DNA from: Aralia elata | Taxonomy: Eukaryota; Streptophyta; Magnoliopsida; Apiales; Araliaceae | Direction: 5' to 3' | Assembly: GCA_034770075.1 (NCBI GenBank) | Contig: CM068385.1 | Coordinates: 74,826,272-74,890,271, forward strand | DNA length: 64,000 nucleotides | Part shown: in pieces, positions 12,374 to 24,474 of the stretch | Numbering within the stretch: the stretch's first letter is position 1 | Layout of the letters: each line of letters starts with the position of its first letter | Made by a program: the position numbers and the translations under genes | The notes under the pieces: generated by a model | What the model saw: the letters and a program-made list of their open reading frames with translations, nothing else | Told to the model about the DNA's origin: nothing | The model's database searches: none

Positions 12374-13524
12374 GAATGAATGAGAATAATAATCGCATAA
12401 TTCAACAATTTAAGAACATTAAAGAAATAGCTGACAATATAATCAAAGTTCAAATGAAATAATGAATATTAATTATTTACTGCTGAGTGGTCCAATCGAC
12501 TATGAACTTTTTGGTCCCAAGAATCAATTATTCAACCGACTCTTTTAGAAACTGGACCGTCAGTAGTACGTGAGGGGATCAACCTCTCGTACCCTATGTA
12601 TATGCATAACATTTAACTCTGACTGCATCGAATAGCCGACACATTAAAATCCCCTAATAAGGGTTGCTCTCTCAGTCCAAGAATCCATACTAACAATCGG
12701 TTTGGATAGCTTTTAAAATAATAACCTGTACATGTCTAGCCGAAACAAGTGGCATAGACTATTTCCTTAAACAGTTCATGAATGAAGACCTTAAACATTT
12801 CACAGTCCAACAACAGATCATGAATTCAAATGCACAAGGTGCGAATATCAATAATTACCTTTGATGTGGAGTAATTCACAATAATTAATCCACTAATATA
12901 ATTTGAACGTAATAACTCAATTCGAGTTATGAAACTTGCAATAAGATAGAATACTTGCTCAATAAGTAAATCAAGTTAGGATAGGAAACTTGCCCAACAC
13001 AAGGGTTAGACAAGGGTTAGAAGAGAAACTTGCTCAAATGTAACTTGAATAAAGTTAAGAAACTTACCTCGTGCGTCTGCTACAATAATACAACACACGC
13101 TCTTCAATTATCCTACACACATACGTGCACATAAACATACTACAATTAGCCACATAATAAAGACCAAATATTGGCTTACACTACTCCATAAGGTTATAAT
13201 CTTATTAGAAGCATAATAATATACAAGGATAAACACATTTGTTACAACGTTACGGCACTTGCACGTCCATACGCCAAACTTGCCTACTCAATGCTTAAGC
13301 GACATACACAATGTTACCAAACTGCCCAAATCCGAATTTGAATCAGGCAACAAATCTTAATTATTAATAGTGAAAGTTGTAGGTCTACTCTTTAGCTTTC
13401 CGGATCATCTTGAATCATCCAAATCGGAGTTCGTATAAGAAAGTTATTCCCATTTTACTAAAGGGTGTCGAAGCTGTCCAGACTCTGCGATTTTTCCACT
13501 CTACGATGGCACTCTACGATGACA

Positions 13525-13966
13525 CTCTAAGATGGTCGAGATAAGTCTATGACCTGAACTCTACGATGGTCGAGACAACTCTACGACCTGCACTCTACGA
13601 TGGTCGAGACAACTCTACGACCTGAACTCTACGATGGTCGAGACAACTCTACGACCTGCACTCTATGATGGTCGAGACAACTCTACGACCTGCACTCTAC
13701 GATGGTCGAGACAACTCTACGACCTGAACTCTACGATGGTCAAGACAACTCTATGACCTCAACTCTACGATGGTCGAGACAACTCTACGACCTGCACTCT
13801 ACGATGGTCGAGACAACTATATGACCTGAACTCTACGATGGTCGAGACAACTCTACGACCTCAACTCTACGATGGTCGAGACAACTCTACGACCTCAATT
13901 CTACGATGGTCGAGACAACTGTACGACCTCAACTCTACGATGGTCCAGACAACTCTACGATTTCTA
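13525..13966. repeat. 34-bp tandem array, 13 units
   Basis: Units of the type CTCTACGATGGTCGAGACAA plus CTCTACGACCTGAA begin every 34 bp at 13525, 13559, 13593 and so on to 13933, with no slip in phase and few substitutions. The unit itself contains two diverged halves starting CTCTACGA. The open frame across the array is an artefact of the repeat. Confidence 0.95.
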
Positions 13967-16094
13967 CTCTATGATTTCATACTTGACAGGTTCGTAACAC
14001 CATCTACCAAACATCATAACTTCTTCATTTTAAGTCGGAATTAGTCCGTTCTTAAGGCTATGGAAAGCTCGTAACCTGAACTACAACATATCCGAAAATC
14101 ATAATTTTTCAGATTCGTTAACAAATCAAAACAGCGGCTCCAAGGAGCCTGGTTGCACCAGTTTTTTGTGTTCTTGACAGCTTTGACACATTTTCTTAAA
14201 ATCACTATATCTCACTCATCCGAGGTCAAAATGCAGTCATTTCAAAGCCCATGACTTCCTAATTCAGTGTACTATATTACTTCAGAAGCCCATAATTTTG
14301 CAAGAAACACATCAATACCAAATTTGATTATAAGGTCACTGTTCATCCAAACTAATCGTATTCTTGGCATGGTTTACTAAAATCTTCACCACAAATTCGT
14401 TTTAAAAGCTTTTTACTCCGTTCCAACTGGGTTATGAAGATAACCCATGGAACTACAATACCACAATAATAAATAAAGTAAACAAACACAGAATCGAAGC
14501 TACAAGTTCTCTAAAACGGTCCGAATGTCCATGTTTGTCCAAAATGTCTATGTCCTTCATTGTTCTTCATTTTTTACACATGGGTTCGGATTTTCTCGTT
14601 ATATTGTTCTACTTTAATGTTATTAGGAAGGTTTTTAGGGTCTCAAGAACTTCCATAACAACTTACACACAACTAACAATAACCATAAACAATAAAACTC
14701 AAACCCACCAAGCATATAAGCTTCAAAACCATGAAAGCTTGAAATATTAAGAGAGAAGGGTTATGGTTAATGTTTACCTCTTGATTCTTGCTCCTTGATG
14801 CTAAAAGACTTGGTTAGAGCTTGAAGCTTTCTCTTCTTCTTCTTCTTAGCTTTGCTTCCGAACAACCCACTTCTTTCTCTCTCTCTAGAAACTTTTTTTT
14901 CTCTCTACTTCTTCTTCTTCTTCCTTATTTCTTTTCTTTCTCTCTCTATATTTTCTCTTCTGCAGATGGTTTGCTTCCAAAATGAGCTGATGGTTTAAGT
15001 GAGGAGAGAAGGAATGAATGGGAGAATGAATGGAGCTTCGGGTGAATGCAAGTGTAGCACCCGAGTTCCTCTTGAAAATGGAATAAGGAAGAATGTTGTG
15101 AAATAGAAGATTTCAAGGCAAAATACTTGGCTCAAGGCCACTCATCCAACCACTCCCTTCTTGCTCACTCCTCATTGGTCCATGCATTAAGTTGGTTCCA
15201 CATATTAGCAACACACAAAAATTAGTACTCCCATTTGGTCTCCCATACCCGAATACTTCCTTATTTGTACCCAATTTGCTTAATATCTCTACCCAAAATT
15301 AAAATGGGTCATCCCATAAAATATTGGGATGGGTAAAAATAATAATTACGGGGTTTATCCATTTATTCGGATAACCCATAATAAACCTTTCGGATAAAAT
15401 ATAAATCCCGAATAAGCTCAAATAAAATTTTCGATACTTGGAAAAATTATTCCTATGTATATACGCATTAACGAAATTTTTAGAAATCGAAAAAAGACGT
15501 AAAAATATTATGGCGTGAATAGTGCCCGTGAATAGTAATTTAGCGACATTCCACGAAATTAATTTATTCACTTATACAAAACTGTAACACGTAAAATTCA
15601 TGTATTCACATAATCCAGGTTGTCACACAACTTTTAAACACGTAACGCATAACAATGTTGCTAAAATTTATAATATTCATTAATATAAATAAATTTAAAT
15701 TACAAGGCTATCCAGAATTCACGGTCGTTACAGGCTAGGCACATTGGAATGAATAAGGCATTGCACTTGAATTGGACTCGAATAACCTGTAAACACATTA
15801 GAAGCAAGTTTATTAAATCCTAATAAATGCAAATTTATTAACTACTATGAAACCTGATAAAATAAATAAAACTAAAAATTAAACTTGGGTTGCCTCCCAA
15901 GAAACGCTTGTTTTATAGTCTCGGCCTGACTTCTTCAATTTCTATCCAATTTCTCTACGAAAATTGAGGAACCCTCCATTCATTAATAACCATGTAACAT
16001 TTGAGGATTTAGTTGCAGTAGGGGCCCTTATATCAAGTTCACCTAGCTTGTTACTTTTGGATAACATTTTATTTATAAACTTCAAATAGCTAGG

Positions 16095-17072
16095 TTATTG
16101 GTCCATTGTGTCTGTGAACGAAATGTTGGATTGAAGCTTTTCAAACACAATAGGATCATCGGCTATCTTCTCATGGACCCCTTGTTCGTCCCACCATGGT
16201 TCCAAATGTATTATAGCTCTAATGTAACATCGAGCTTTGCCTAAGACATAACTACCAATTGGGCATGGGATCGTAAAACCACCCGGATCCTTGAGCTTTG
16301 GTGGAGAAGGTACATGGGGCACTAACAAATTCGGCTCATCAGCATTAGAACTCAAGGCTAGATCTTCCTCGACTGTATTTTTCTAATCCCCACTTGTCTT
16401 CTCCATATCAGAATCATAGTCAATTAGCACATCCAGTTGCAGCTTTGGTTTCACAACGATAGACACCTCCATATCCAAATTTTCACAAATTCGCTCGGGC
16501 ACTCTATCAGTTTTAAGAACCAAGTTACTTGACAATTCACCTTGATGGCGATTGTTAATGGCATTTAAAATCTGTTCTACGTGGTTCTCAATATTCCAGG
16601 CCGAAATCTCCTGACTTTTCCTACTCTCCTCATTCGAAGCTATGATCTTGGACAAAAGTTCCTCTAAGCTTGACATCTTTTCTTCTCGAGTAGGAGCTTG
16701 ATCTTGAAATTCTAGAGTATATGAGTGGCTTGGAGCAAAGGTTTGGATTTGATTGTTATCGCTCCATCAAAAATTCGGGTGATATCCCAAATCCTGATGA
16801 TAATTGTTAAAATAGGCATAATCATTGGGGTAATCGCCGAAGTTGCCACCATACTGCATCGACTCAAAACTGATGGCACATTGATGACTCGGATGATTTT
16901 CAACACAATAATCACAAATAATCGTTACACTTTGAATACGTTGTGTTGCAAAAGCGTCAATCTTCCTCAAAAGTGTCTCAATCTATGCTGACAATTCATT
17001 GAGTTCATAAATCCCTGCCGCTCTTGGCTGAGTGATTCTCGTATAAGGCCACTGATAATCATAGTTGGCCAT
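16095..17072 (-). pseudogene. Gag/protease remnant of element A
   Basis: One minus-strand frame from an ATG at 17072 with in-frame stops at 16983-16985, 16767-16769 and 16383-16385. It corresponds to the C-terminal half of the Athila-type Gag seen in B: the segment YDYQWPY...GIYELNELSA parallels NNYQWPT...GIYEVDTVTALSA, and a cysteine/histidine cluster CDYCVENHPSHQC parallels CELCARSHPIEQC. After a variable linker, KLKDPGGFTIPC parallels the start of the B protease, but the catalytic DLGAS segment is destroyed and the rest of pol is gone. The Gag N-terminal half is missing, because the ATG lies within about 100 bp of the primer site. The product, if ever made, would bind RNA but have no enzyme activity. 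Confidence 0.7.
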
Positions 17073-17165
17073 GGTGAAGTAGAATAAAATAAATAAATAA
17101 ATAAAAACATTTAAATTAAGACAAATTTGATTAAAATTAATATTGACAAAAATTATTAAATTAAT

Positions 17166-17183
17166 TCCCCCGCAATGGCGCCA
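17166..17183 (-). promoter_or_regulatory. tRNA-Asp-type primer binding site of A
   Basis: On the minus strand TGGCGCCATTGCGGGGGA, six bases after the LTR end, matches the 3' end complement of plant tRNA-Asp (TGGCGCCGTTGCCGGGGA) with two changes. It is typical of Athila-type Ty3/gypsy elements. Confidence 0.85.
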
Positions 17184-17189
17184 AAAACT

Positions 17190-17713
17190 TGTTTGTCGAT
17201 TTAGCAATCAATAAATATGTACAAGTGTACACGATCAACAAGTAATAAAGTGATAAGAGAGTGTCGAACCCACAGAGAATTATTTAATAATAATTACCAA
17301 ATACTAACTCATAATCAAATTAATTTTATTTAAACAATTCGATAAAAGATTTTGAATTTTGAAAATAAAGTACTAAACTAACTAATTACTAACTACCAAG
17401 AATTGAATTCAGATAAAAAGGCTTAAGATTACAATTTTCCTTAATGTTTCACTTGAATTAATACACTTCTTGTTAAGTTATATTAATTATTCCAGATTGT
17501 TAATCAAGAACTCATCAATATTTATAACCATCTCTCGATGTATCATAAACGAATCAACTTAAATCCACAAAAGATAGAATTAAGATGAACACCCTAGTTA
17601 ACTAATGCACTATATCTCTATGTGAATTACAATTAAAAAAGATTTAAAGCACAGGTTCTCTTTCAGATTACATGCGGCGTATAGGTATATCTATATCCTA
17701 AACACAAATAATG
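17190..17713 (-). repeat. A 5' LTR, part adjoining the primer site
   Basis: The left 524 bp of the A 5' LTR, matching 9534 onward, followed by AGTTC (17714-17718), the target of B. The LTR resumes at 31185. The sequence spanning the junction is confirmed by the related uninterrupted LTR of C near 50640. Confidence 0.85.
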
Positions 17714-17718
17714 AGTTC

Positions 17719-18125
17719 TGTTGGTTGATTTCACGATTAATAAAATACGCGCAAGTATACGCGGTCTAACAAGTAATATAGATAAAGTAAAGTGTCGAAC
17801 CCACGAGGACAAAGTACTAAATATTCGCTCAAGTATTAAAATGTGTCTCTACGATCTTATCTAAATAATTGAATAAGAGTTGTGTGCTTTAAACTATAAG
17901 GTAAATGCAGTGAAATAGGGAAGCGAGTTGTAACAAAGATGACAAGCTAGGATTACAACTCCCCTAATGCCTCACCTAAGATTCCTAACTCTCCATTTAA
18001 CTAACACATCACAAGAATGGTCAACCGAGAACACAAGGTACACATAAGCTTCTTTCGATGGTCAAATGCATATCCCTTAGCTAGATAAATCACAATATTC
18101 CTATGGTGAAAATAACTAGACTAAC
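17719..18125 (-). repeat. B 3' LTR, left fragment
   Basis: The first 407 bp match the 5' LTR at 29910-30315. Homology ends after AACTAGACTAA, where the SINE region begins. About 620 bp of the LTR are missing before homology resumes at 20039. Confidence 0.85.
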
Positions 18126-18129
18126 CATA

Positions 18130-18322
18130 ACATTTGGCGCAGTGGTGCAAGCTGTCCTAGGAAAGAACCGTAAACCCAGACGACTCAGGATCGACTCCCA
18201 CTAGCAATATTTGGAAGGCACTAAAAATGCTCTACTGTGGCCACGGTACCCCTGGCGCAAGTCGAGTAGCAAACCGCTCTGGTATTGGGCTGGGGAGATT
18301 AGTCGACCCGCAGGTCGAAAAC
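18130..18322 (+). mobile_element. tRNA-derived SINE fragment
   Basis: About 190 bp with an A-box-like TGGCGCAGTGGT (18135-18146) and a B-box-like GGATCGACTCC (18188-18198), the internal RNA polymerase III promoter of tRNA-type SINEs. The body is GC-richer than its surroundings and has no tRNA cloverleaf fit. Its right end abuts the LTR fragment M at 18323, so any tail is lost. No second copy lies in the window, so family and full length cannot be given. Confidence 0.55.
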
Positions 18323-18582
18323 TGTGACGCCCCCAAATCCGGGTCACCCGAACCGCGGACCTGGTTCGTCGCTTTCTCATACCTGCATCATACTATTGAT
18401 ACCTTACAGCGGAAATAAAGGAATACTTACATTAATATAACATAAATATTCCTGTCCCAAGTCTCGAAACCAAGACTACAACAAAACATAACTTAATACA
18501 TAAGGGTAATTAAGTCTTAATACATCACAAAAGTCAACGAGTTTTAATACATAGTCAAAATGGTAATCTTAACGGTACAAAG

Positions 18583-18644
18583 CTAATTAGTAGCTTTGCC
18601 TTTGCCTTTATCCTTCACTGCGCTTTCACCACGAGCTCCACTAA
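18583..18644 (-). other. Candidate terminal exon in LTR M
   Basis: 62 nt on the minus strand after TTTCAG, ending TAG. It is nine nucleotides (three codons) longer than the 53-nt versions in D, F and L, and retains DKGKGK. The candidate GC donor (CCAG|GCAAGT) is at about 19846-19840, an intron of about 1.2 kb enlarged by the local duplication. No start codon connects to it. Confidence 0.35.
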
Positions 18645-19401
18645 CTGAAATATTTTAAGGAAAGCAAGGGTGAGCAACAAATTTGCTCAGCAAGTATAAT
18701 AACAATAATCGTGAATCATCAAATGAACACTTTATAGCTTACAAGAATCAAGAGATTAAAAGATAGCTCAAGAATTTGCACAATCTCAACGAATGATCTC
18801 TTCAACACAATTGTAGGGCCTCTATGGACCGAATGATTTCCATGTTTCCAAATGGAGGAAATATTCTATACTGAGTGGTCATCATGACACTAAACCTTTA
18901 CTAGAATCACCAGAATTTCATCTGATAACCCAACATACTAATACAATAGGTGATCAGCCTAATGTACCCGGTGTTATGCATAACCCCTTTTACATACTGT
19001 TCGCGCGCGTGTCGATTTCCCGACATACATACTGTTTCCCCTGCTATGAGGGTTGTTCATCTCAGCTTTACATAGGAATCCAAACCAAACAATTTGATTG
19101 AATAGCTTTACTTAACAACAATGATGATTAAACATACGTCTAGCCGAAACAAGTGGCATAGACTATTTCTTTAAACAGTTCATGAATGAAGAACTTAAAC
19201 GTTTCACAGTCCAATAACAGATAATGAATTCAAATACATAAGCTGTGAATATCAATAATTTATCCTTGATGTGGAGTAATTGACAATAATTAATCCACTA
19301 ATATAATTTGAAAGTAATAACTCGATTTGAGTCATGAAACTTGTAATAATACACAACATTTGTATAAGATAGAAAACTTGCTCAAATAGGAATAATTGAG
19401 T

Positions 19402-19850
19402 AAGGAACTTGCAATGATATACAACATTTGTATAAGATAGGAAACTTGCTCAATACAAGGGTTAGACAACCATTAGGAAACTTACCTAACATATACCTGT
19501 TTGCACGAAATAAAAATAGTGCATAAGGTTTAGAAACTTGCCCAACACAAGGGTTAGACAAGGGTTAAAGAAGAACTTGCATTAATTATAAGTCAAGGTA
19601 GAGAACTTGCATTCAATATATAGAAAGAATGAAGTTAAGGAACTTGCAATAATATACAACATTTGTATAAGATAGGAAACTTGCTTAATACAAGGGTTAG
19701 ACAAGCGTTAGGAAACTTGCCTAACATATACCTGTTTGTACGAAATAAAAATAGTGTATAAGGTTTAGAAACTTGCCCAACATAAGGGTTAGACAAGGGT
19801 TAAAGAAGAACTTGCATTAATTATAAGTCAAGGTAGAGAACTTGCCTGGT
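19402..19850 (-). repeat. 235-bp tandem duplication in M
   Basis: Two near-identical units start at AAGGAACTTGCAAT (19402 and 19637), spaced 235 bp. Each holds several copies of the word GAAACTTGC, which is GCAAGTTTC on the sense strand and recurs in all LTRs of this group. A partial third unit precedes them. Confidence 0.8.
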
Positions 19851-20038
19851 GCGCTACTACAATATTACAACACACGCTCCTTAATATCCTACACATGTAA
19901 ATACATATTCATATAACAATTAGTCACATAAAGATAGGTTCAAAACGGACGTTGCATCATTAAAACACATTGATTGCCCCACGACTGCCCAGTCGGGGGT
20001 CTCGCTCCCCGGTGAGCGAGCGGCTGCCCAGCTCGCCG

Positions 20039-20279
20039 GTGAGCTGGCGGGGCGGCATGGGCTTTGTGCCTTGCGTGGCGCTGCAGCGTGGGCTCCGTGC
20101 CTTTGGCTAGCTAAGGGTCCTTTTGTCCCTTTTAGCCGGAAATGACCAAATCTCCCACCTGAAAAGCATTTAAGCAGAAGATAATATAAACATCATAATA
20201 AAGTATCAGAAGGTATGACAATCAAGCAATTTCTCAAGTGATAAGGAGTCTGATTCGCAGGTATAAATCCCGCTCATCA
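20039..20279 (-). repeat. B 3' LTR, right fragment
   Basis: The last 241 bp, matching the 5' LTR at 30939-31179 and ending CGCTCATCA. It is joined to M through the 11-bp word GTGAGCTGGCG, also present in the intact B LTR at 30939-30949. Confidence 0.82.
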
Positions 20280-20300
20280 AATACCCCCCCCCCCAAACTT
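20280..20300 (-). promoter_or_regulatory. Polypurine tract of B
   Basis: On the minus strand an AAGTTTG plus G-run segment directly precedes the 3' LTR start TGATGAG. This is the expected primer site for plus-strand DNA synthesis. Confidence 0.8.
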
Positions 20301-21092
20301 AAGCTTTTGTTTGTCCCTAAGCAAAAATATTTAAAGGAAATTAAAACTCCAACCTCTAGCTTAGACTAGAAGTGATCTACACTACTAGACACCTGCAATG
20401 TGGCCTCAAGGGTCAGAATTACAATTTCAAAGTAGAAACAAACTCATTAATAAAATTTAGCTCAAAACTCTAGCGTAGACTGCTACTGACCCAAATCTGT
20501 GTGTGTGATTACCAACTGTTATAACCATTTATATCTCAAACACAAACACAATTGCAAAAAGGAAAATGCTGACTCGATAACTCATGCTACATCAAACATT
20601 CAGAATAAGACATCAAGTGCAAGAATAGACCACCAGGCATTAACATGAAGCAATAAAAACAACAAAACTTAGTGAGACTTGTGCAAAAATTTAACTACCT
20701 TAGGCTATGCAGAGTTACTCCTGTAACGAGCTTTAGAACAATGACTCCCAAGCTTGAAGGCTTTAGGGCATTAGGTGTAGAACACTCCCAAGAATTTACT
20801 AACTCGAGTAACAAAGGCCACGTAATTAAACTTAAGTCAAACTATAGTTTTATTCATTACCAACGCATTAACCTAATCTCAAGAATGACCGTGTAGTGCC
20901 TGAATACCTTTGGCTATTCAAAGTTACCCATGTAATGAGTGTTTGATCAAGGACTCCCAAGTCAGATGACTTTAGGGCAATAGGTGTGAAAACACCCCAA
21001 AGGATCTACTAACTCAAGTAACAAAGGCCACGTAAATAGGCATGGTCAACTGGGGATTAGTGTTAATTAATGTCTCTTACTTTTTTTTCTCT

Positions 21093-21129
<37 letters not shown>

Positions 21130-21747
21130 TAATCGAACCTGCCTAAGAATCTGTATCTTACAATCATTGATTCACTTACGATAGAACGAGATAATCATAA
21201 CAATTTTCATAGCAATTAACCACATAGGCTTGGTCGAAATAAAAATAGTTCTAATAGTTGGTATGTGCTCGATAGGATAGATAGGATCAACAGCAGTGCT
21301 AATTAAACAAAATGATCTCAAACTCTATCTCTAAATGTTTAACATAATTGACAAAGCAATACTTCAATCATATCACTGGCCATAATCAAAAAATTTCTTT
21401 TCTTTTACCCCAGGATAACTACAACTCAAAATAGTGTAATAAAAACTTGTGAAAGCCCCAAAAGATGGGTAAAAACCAAAACTGAAAGAAAACCAAAGGT
21501 TGCTCATGCATTCATAAATTCATGCAGATAAAACCAAAATTAGGCATCCATAGATAATAAACTGTAAGATAAAAATAAACCAAAATATGCAGTTCCAACA
21601 CGCTACCAAAGTCCAAAATAAACCACCAAACTACTGCAGTTCAAACATGCCACAACTTATATATAAATAATAAAAAGGAATCTGCTAAAAACTCCCCCAG
21701 ACTAGAACTGGCCAATGCCCTCTTTGGCTGAAATGTGTTGTAGAAGC
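20301..21747 (-). other. B 3' untranslated region
   Basis: Non-coding sequence between the extra B frame and the polypurine tract. It includes a TA microsatellite at about 21096-21130 and two diverged copies of a GACTCCCAAG...TAGGGCA segment (about 20742 and 20951). No gene seen. Confidence 0.6.
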
Positions 21748-23013
21748 TCAGGCTACACCCACATCGTCTGCATTATCGCCCTCACCATCATCATCATCCC
21801 CCTCATCATCCTCAGCCTGATCGCCCTCTGCTGGAGATGGAGGCGGGTACGGTGGAAAGACAGGAGGCTCTGGAAACTGATACGGCATGGAGTCCACATC
21901 GTCTCCACCCGAGGCTGCATAGATGCTGGCCACCGTGTTGGCGAACTCGGCATGATACTGTGCAAAAATATTCTGCCTCTGAGCAATGGTATCTATTCTG
22001 CGGCTGAAAGAGCCCATCCTGCTGTTGACCATGTCAATTTTTTGATGCATGAGGTCCATTGAAACCATCAGCGCTGCCAGTGGACCGGCAGAAGTGGAAC
22101 CAGGCTCTGGAGTCTGGGTAGAAGTCTCACCCTCTATTGTAAGGGGAGGATCAAGACCTGGCAGGTACCCCTCTCCATACTCATGAGAAATGCCCCCGGC
22201 CCATACACTAAACCTCTTGATGACATTGTGATCAATAATTGACATGGGCGCCTGTGTTGGGTCATCTGGTCCCCACTGAACTTTGGCCCGCTTACAGAGA
22301 CGGGTGATGAGAGACGGGTGTGGGAGACCTGAACCAATGTTACTCTTAATTGCCTTTCTAATGGACTCTTGTATGATCACCCCAATATCGACGTCCAACC
22401 AAGTGATGATGGCAAACAGAAGGACAGCCCACTCTCGGGTGACATCGCTGAGGTGACGCGTAGGCATGATGTTGGAGCAGATAAAAGCATACCATGCTTT
22501 CCCAGAGCGGCTGAGGGCTGGCTGTGGGAAATTTGTCTTTTCCTCCTGAAACTCATTAACCTTCTAGGCTGTGCCGGGCTGGCAGAGCCGTGCAATGATC
22601 TCATCCTAGCTGTAACTGCGGTAGCCCCGCTCTTAGAAGTCCTTGTCATTATATTTGGGCATGTCAAACACAGAATTTATGGTCTTACTATCATACTTTA
22701 CCAATTTGCCCTGGACAGTGACCTCTGCTGGCCCCTCAGCACTGGCGTTAGCATAAAACTCCCGCACGACTGAAATTACCGCAGATTCAGTAGGCTTGGT
22801 GAAGTGGACCCATTTCTTCTTCAAAATCATCTTTGTTAATTTTCTGTCCAAATTCTGATCAGGCCTAAACCCACGCTCAGGCACAAGGTTTCTTTTAGCA
22901 AAGGATTTGTTGTATCGATTCCAAGCCTCAAGATTAATGAACTTTGTTTGGTCCCATTGTGGGGCCGATGAGGAGGAACCTTCTATGCTAAGGCGTTGAC
23001 GTTTTGGAGCCAT
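21748..23013 (-). pseudogene. Athila-type extra ORF (plant transposon protein domain)
   Basis: One minus-strand frame from ATG at 23013 (MAPKRQR start) to the stop at 21748, about 421 codons, with in-frame stops at 22633-22635, 22606-22608 and 22564-22566. The N-terminal half has the pattern of the putative plant transposon protein domain found downstream of integrase in many Athila elements: VREFYANA, then VQGKLVKYDSKTIN. The middle has MPTRHLSDVTREWAVLL and PHPSLITRLCKRAKV. The C-terminal part is a heptad-like segment (about residues 305-360) and then a proline-rich, very acidic tail (DDEGDDDDGEGDNADD). The function of this protein is unknown. It occupies the place where retroviruses carry env, but I see no signal peptide or membrane segment. 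Confidence 0.75.
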
Positions 23014-24474
23014 GACAAGAATTAAGCACAAACACAAGCATCAGTGAAATCAAATGCCCAATAACAGTGCCACAAGTACCCCGATGCAAGCTAATCACAA
23101 GCCACAATCTCACACTAGTTAATGCAGAATTCAACCCCAATGTCAGCCAAAATAAGTGCCAATGTAAAGCTAATTCAATGGTCAAGCTATTCAAAATCCA
23201 AATTGAGCCCAAACTGAACCAAGATGCTACTCAGGCAAATTATCAAACAGGTGGTGTGCGTCGCCCAAAACTAACTCAAAACTGCTAGTGCAAGAACTTA
23301 ATACCCCACCAACTTGTGGTCACAGTAGTTTTAAATAGCCCAATATGGAATCCAAACACAAATCAACGGCAATAATCACAGAGAATGAAATCAAACTCTA
23401 CGATTCAGAACAGAAATTGAAATCTTACTTGGTGAAAATTGGAGAAATCCCTAGATTTGTGGTGATGAATCCCCAAAAGCACACCAAAATCACGAACTTA
23501 GTGAGTGAGGGCTTAGGATTTCGGCTGCTGCAAGGTAGGATTTGTGTTTGATTAGGAACTTTTTTGATTAGGGCACGGCTATGAAGTCCGCTGCTGGTTT
23601 GATGAGGTGGGATGCCGAGCATTCAGGGTGTTTTAAAAACTAAAATTCGGCATTGGCGTTGCGGCATGAGGAATGCTATGTAAACTCACGTTGCGGCGTG
23701 AGACAACACTACTCAAAACAACGGCTCACTGCGTCGTAAGTTAAAGGCAAAAATGGGCACGCTGCAGCGTAACTCTCTAGTGTGTTCTCCCTTGGTGCCG
23801 CTGCAGTGTGGATTGGCGCCGTTGCAGCGTGGACTCCTGGTACGGTATGGCTCGGTGCTCGCGCTGCGGCATGAAATTGTAGCTTTAGCCTCACGCTACG
23901 GCGTGAGTCCCAGCTTGGCAAAAAAATAATGCAGTTTTCCTGCATCAGCACAAAGGCTACTGGTTAGCAATTCCCACCAAAAATGTCTAGACTAAACTAG
24001 TATGCCAAATCATAGAGCTCATGGACCCTAAGGATTGGAACACAAAATAACCATGATTCTACACTAGTACATATGCAAGATATACATGGACCCAAAATTT
24101 TCCTAATCATTAAACTGTATTATAATACTATTCACACTCGTAAACATGCAACGACGGTTAAAAACATGCTGACTATACAACCGCAACGTTAAACACATGC
24201 GAGACTACATACTACAGAAATTAATCTAATTTCTATAAAAACTGAAAACAGACTTAAACTAACACAAACACCACTAGTGGCTACACTAACTTTAAAACAT
24301 AAACAATAAAACTATAAAAATGAAGCAGAAAGCTAAAAAGGGTATAAATCGATACTGGGGTGGGGTTGCCTCCCCACCAAGCGCTTATTTTATAGTCGTC
24401 GGCTTGACTATCTGTCCGGTTCATATCGGGTCACCAAGGGTAATTGAAGTCATTTGGCGGTCGACTTCACCGCC
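23014..24474 (-). other. Non-coding spacer of B with GC-rich palindrome words
   Basis: Between integrase and the extra frame. From 23640 to 23910 it contains repeated words such as GCTGCAGCGT, GTTGCGGCGTGAG and CACGCTGCAGCG in an otherwise ordinary spacer. The short open frames here follow the repeats and resemble no protein. Confidence 0.6.

Larger units (their letters stand above)
12010..15732 (-). mobile_element. Solo LTR L of the long TGTAACGACC...GTCACA group
   Basis: 3,723 bp, on the minus strand starting TGTAACGACCGTG and ending GGGGGTGTCACA. The flanks are AGCTA (12005-12009) and GGCTA (15733-15737), a 5-bp duplication with one change. The start and end match solo LTR F and, more distantly, the LTRs of D. 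No primer site or internal region is present. The LTR carries a 34-bp tandem array, a CT-rich tract at about 14828-14960, and the splice-like signals described under findings. Confidence 0.8.
18323..20038 (-). mobile_element. LTR fragment M (long GTCACA-ending group)
   Basis: It starts on the plus strand TGTGACGCCCCCAAATCC, the complement of an LTR 3' end like those of F and L. Its far part, including GAGCTGGGCAGCCGCTCGCT, matches F at about 48105-48135. The 5' portion of the LTR is missing because a deletion joined M to the host B LTR at GTGAGCTGGCG (20039-20049). The fragment keeps the candidate splice signals and inner hairpin. Confidence 0.75.

Noticed and set aside
13525..13966. CRISPR-like array
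   Set aside because: Units are contiguous without unique spacers and the DNA is plant nuclear.
13838..14044. 68-codon frame over the 34-bp array
   Set aside because: It is a by-product of the tandem repeat and has no conserved start or flanking coding signal.
18135..18198. Possible tRNA gene
   Set aside because: A and B boxes are present, but no cloverleaf with anticodon arm and acceptor stem can be formed; a SINE explains it better.
21715..22773. Plus-strand frames of 115 and 134 codons
   Set aside because: They are antisense shadows of the B extra ORF.
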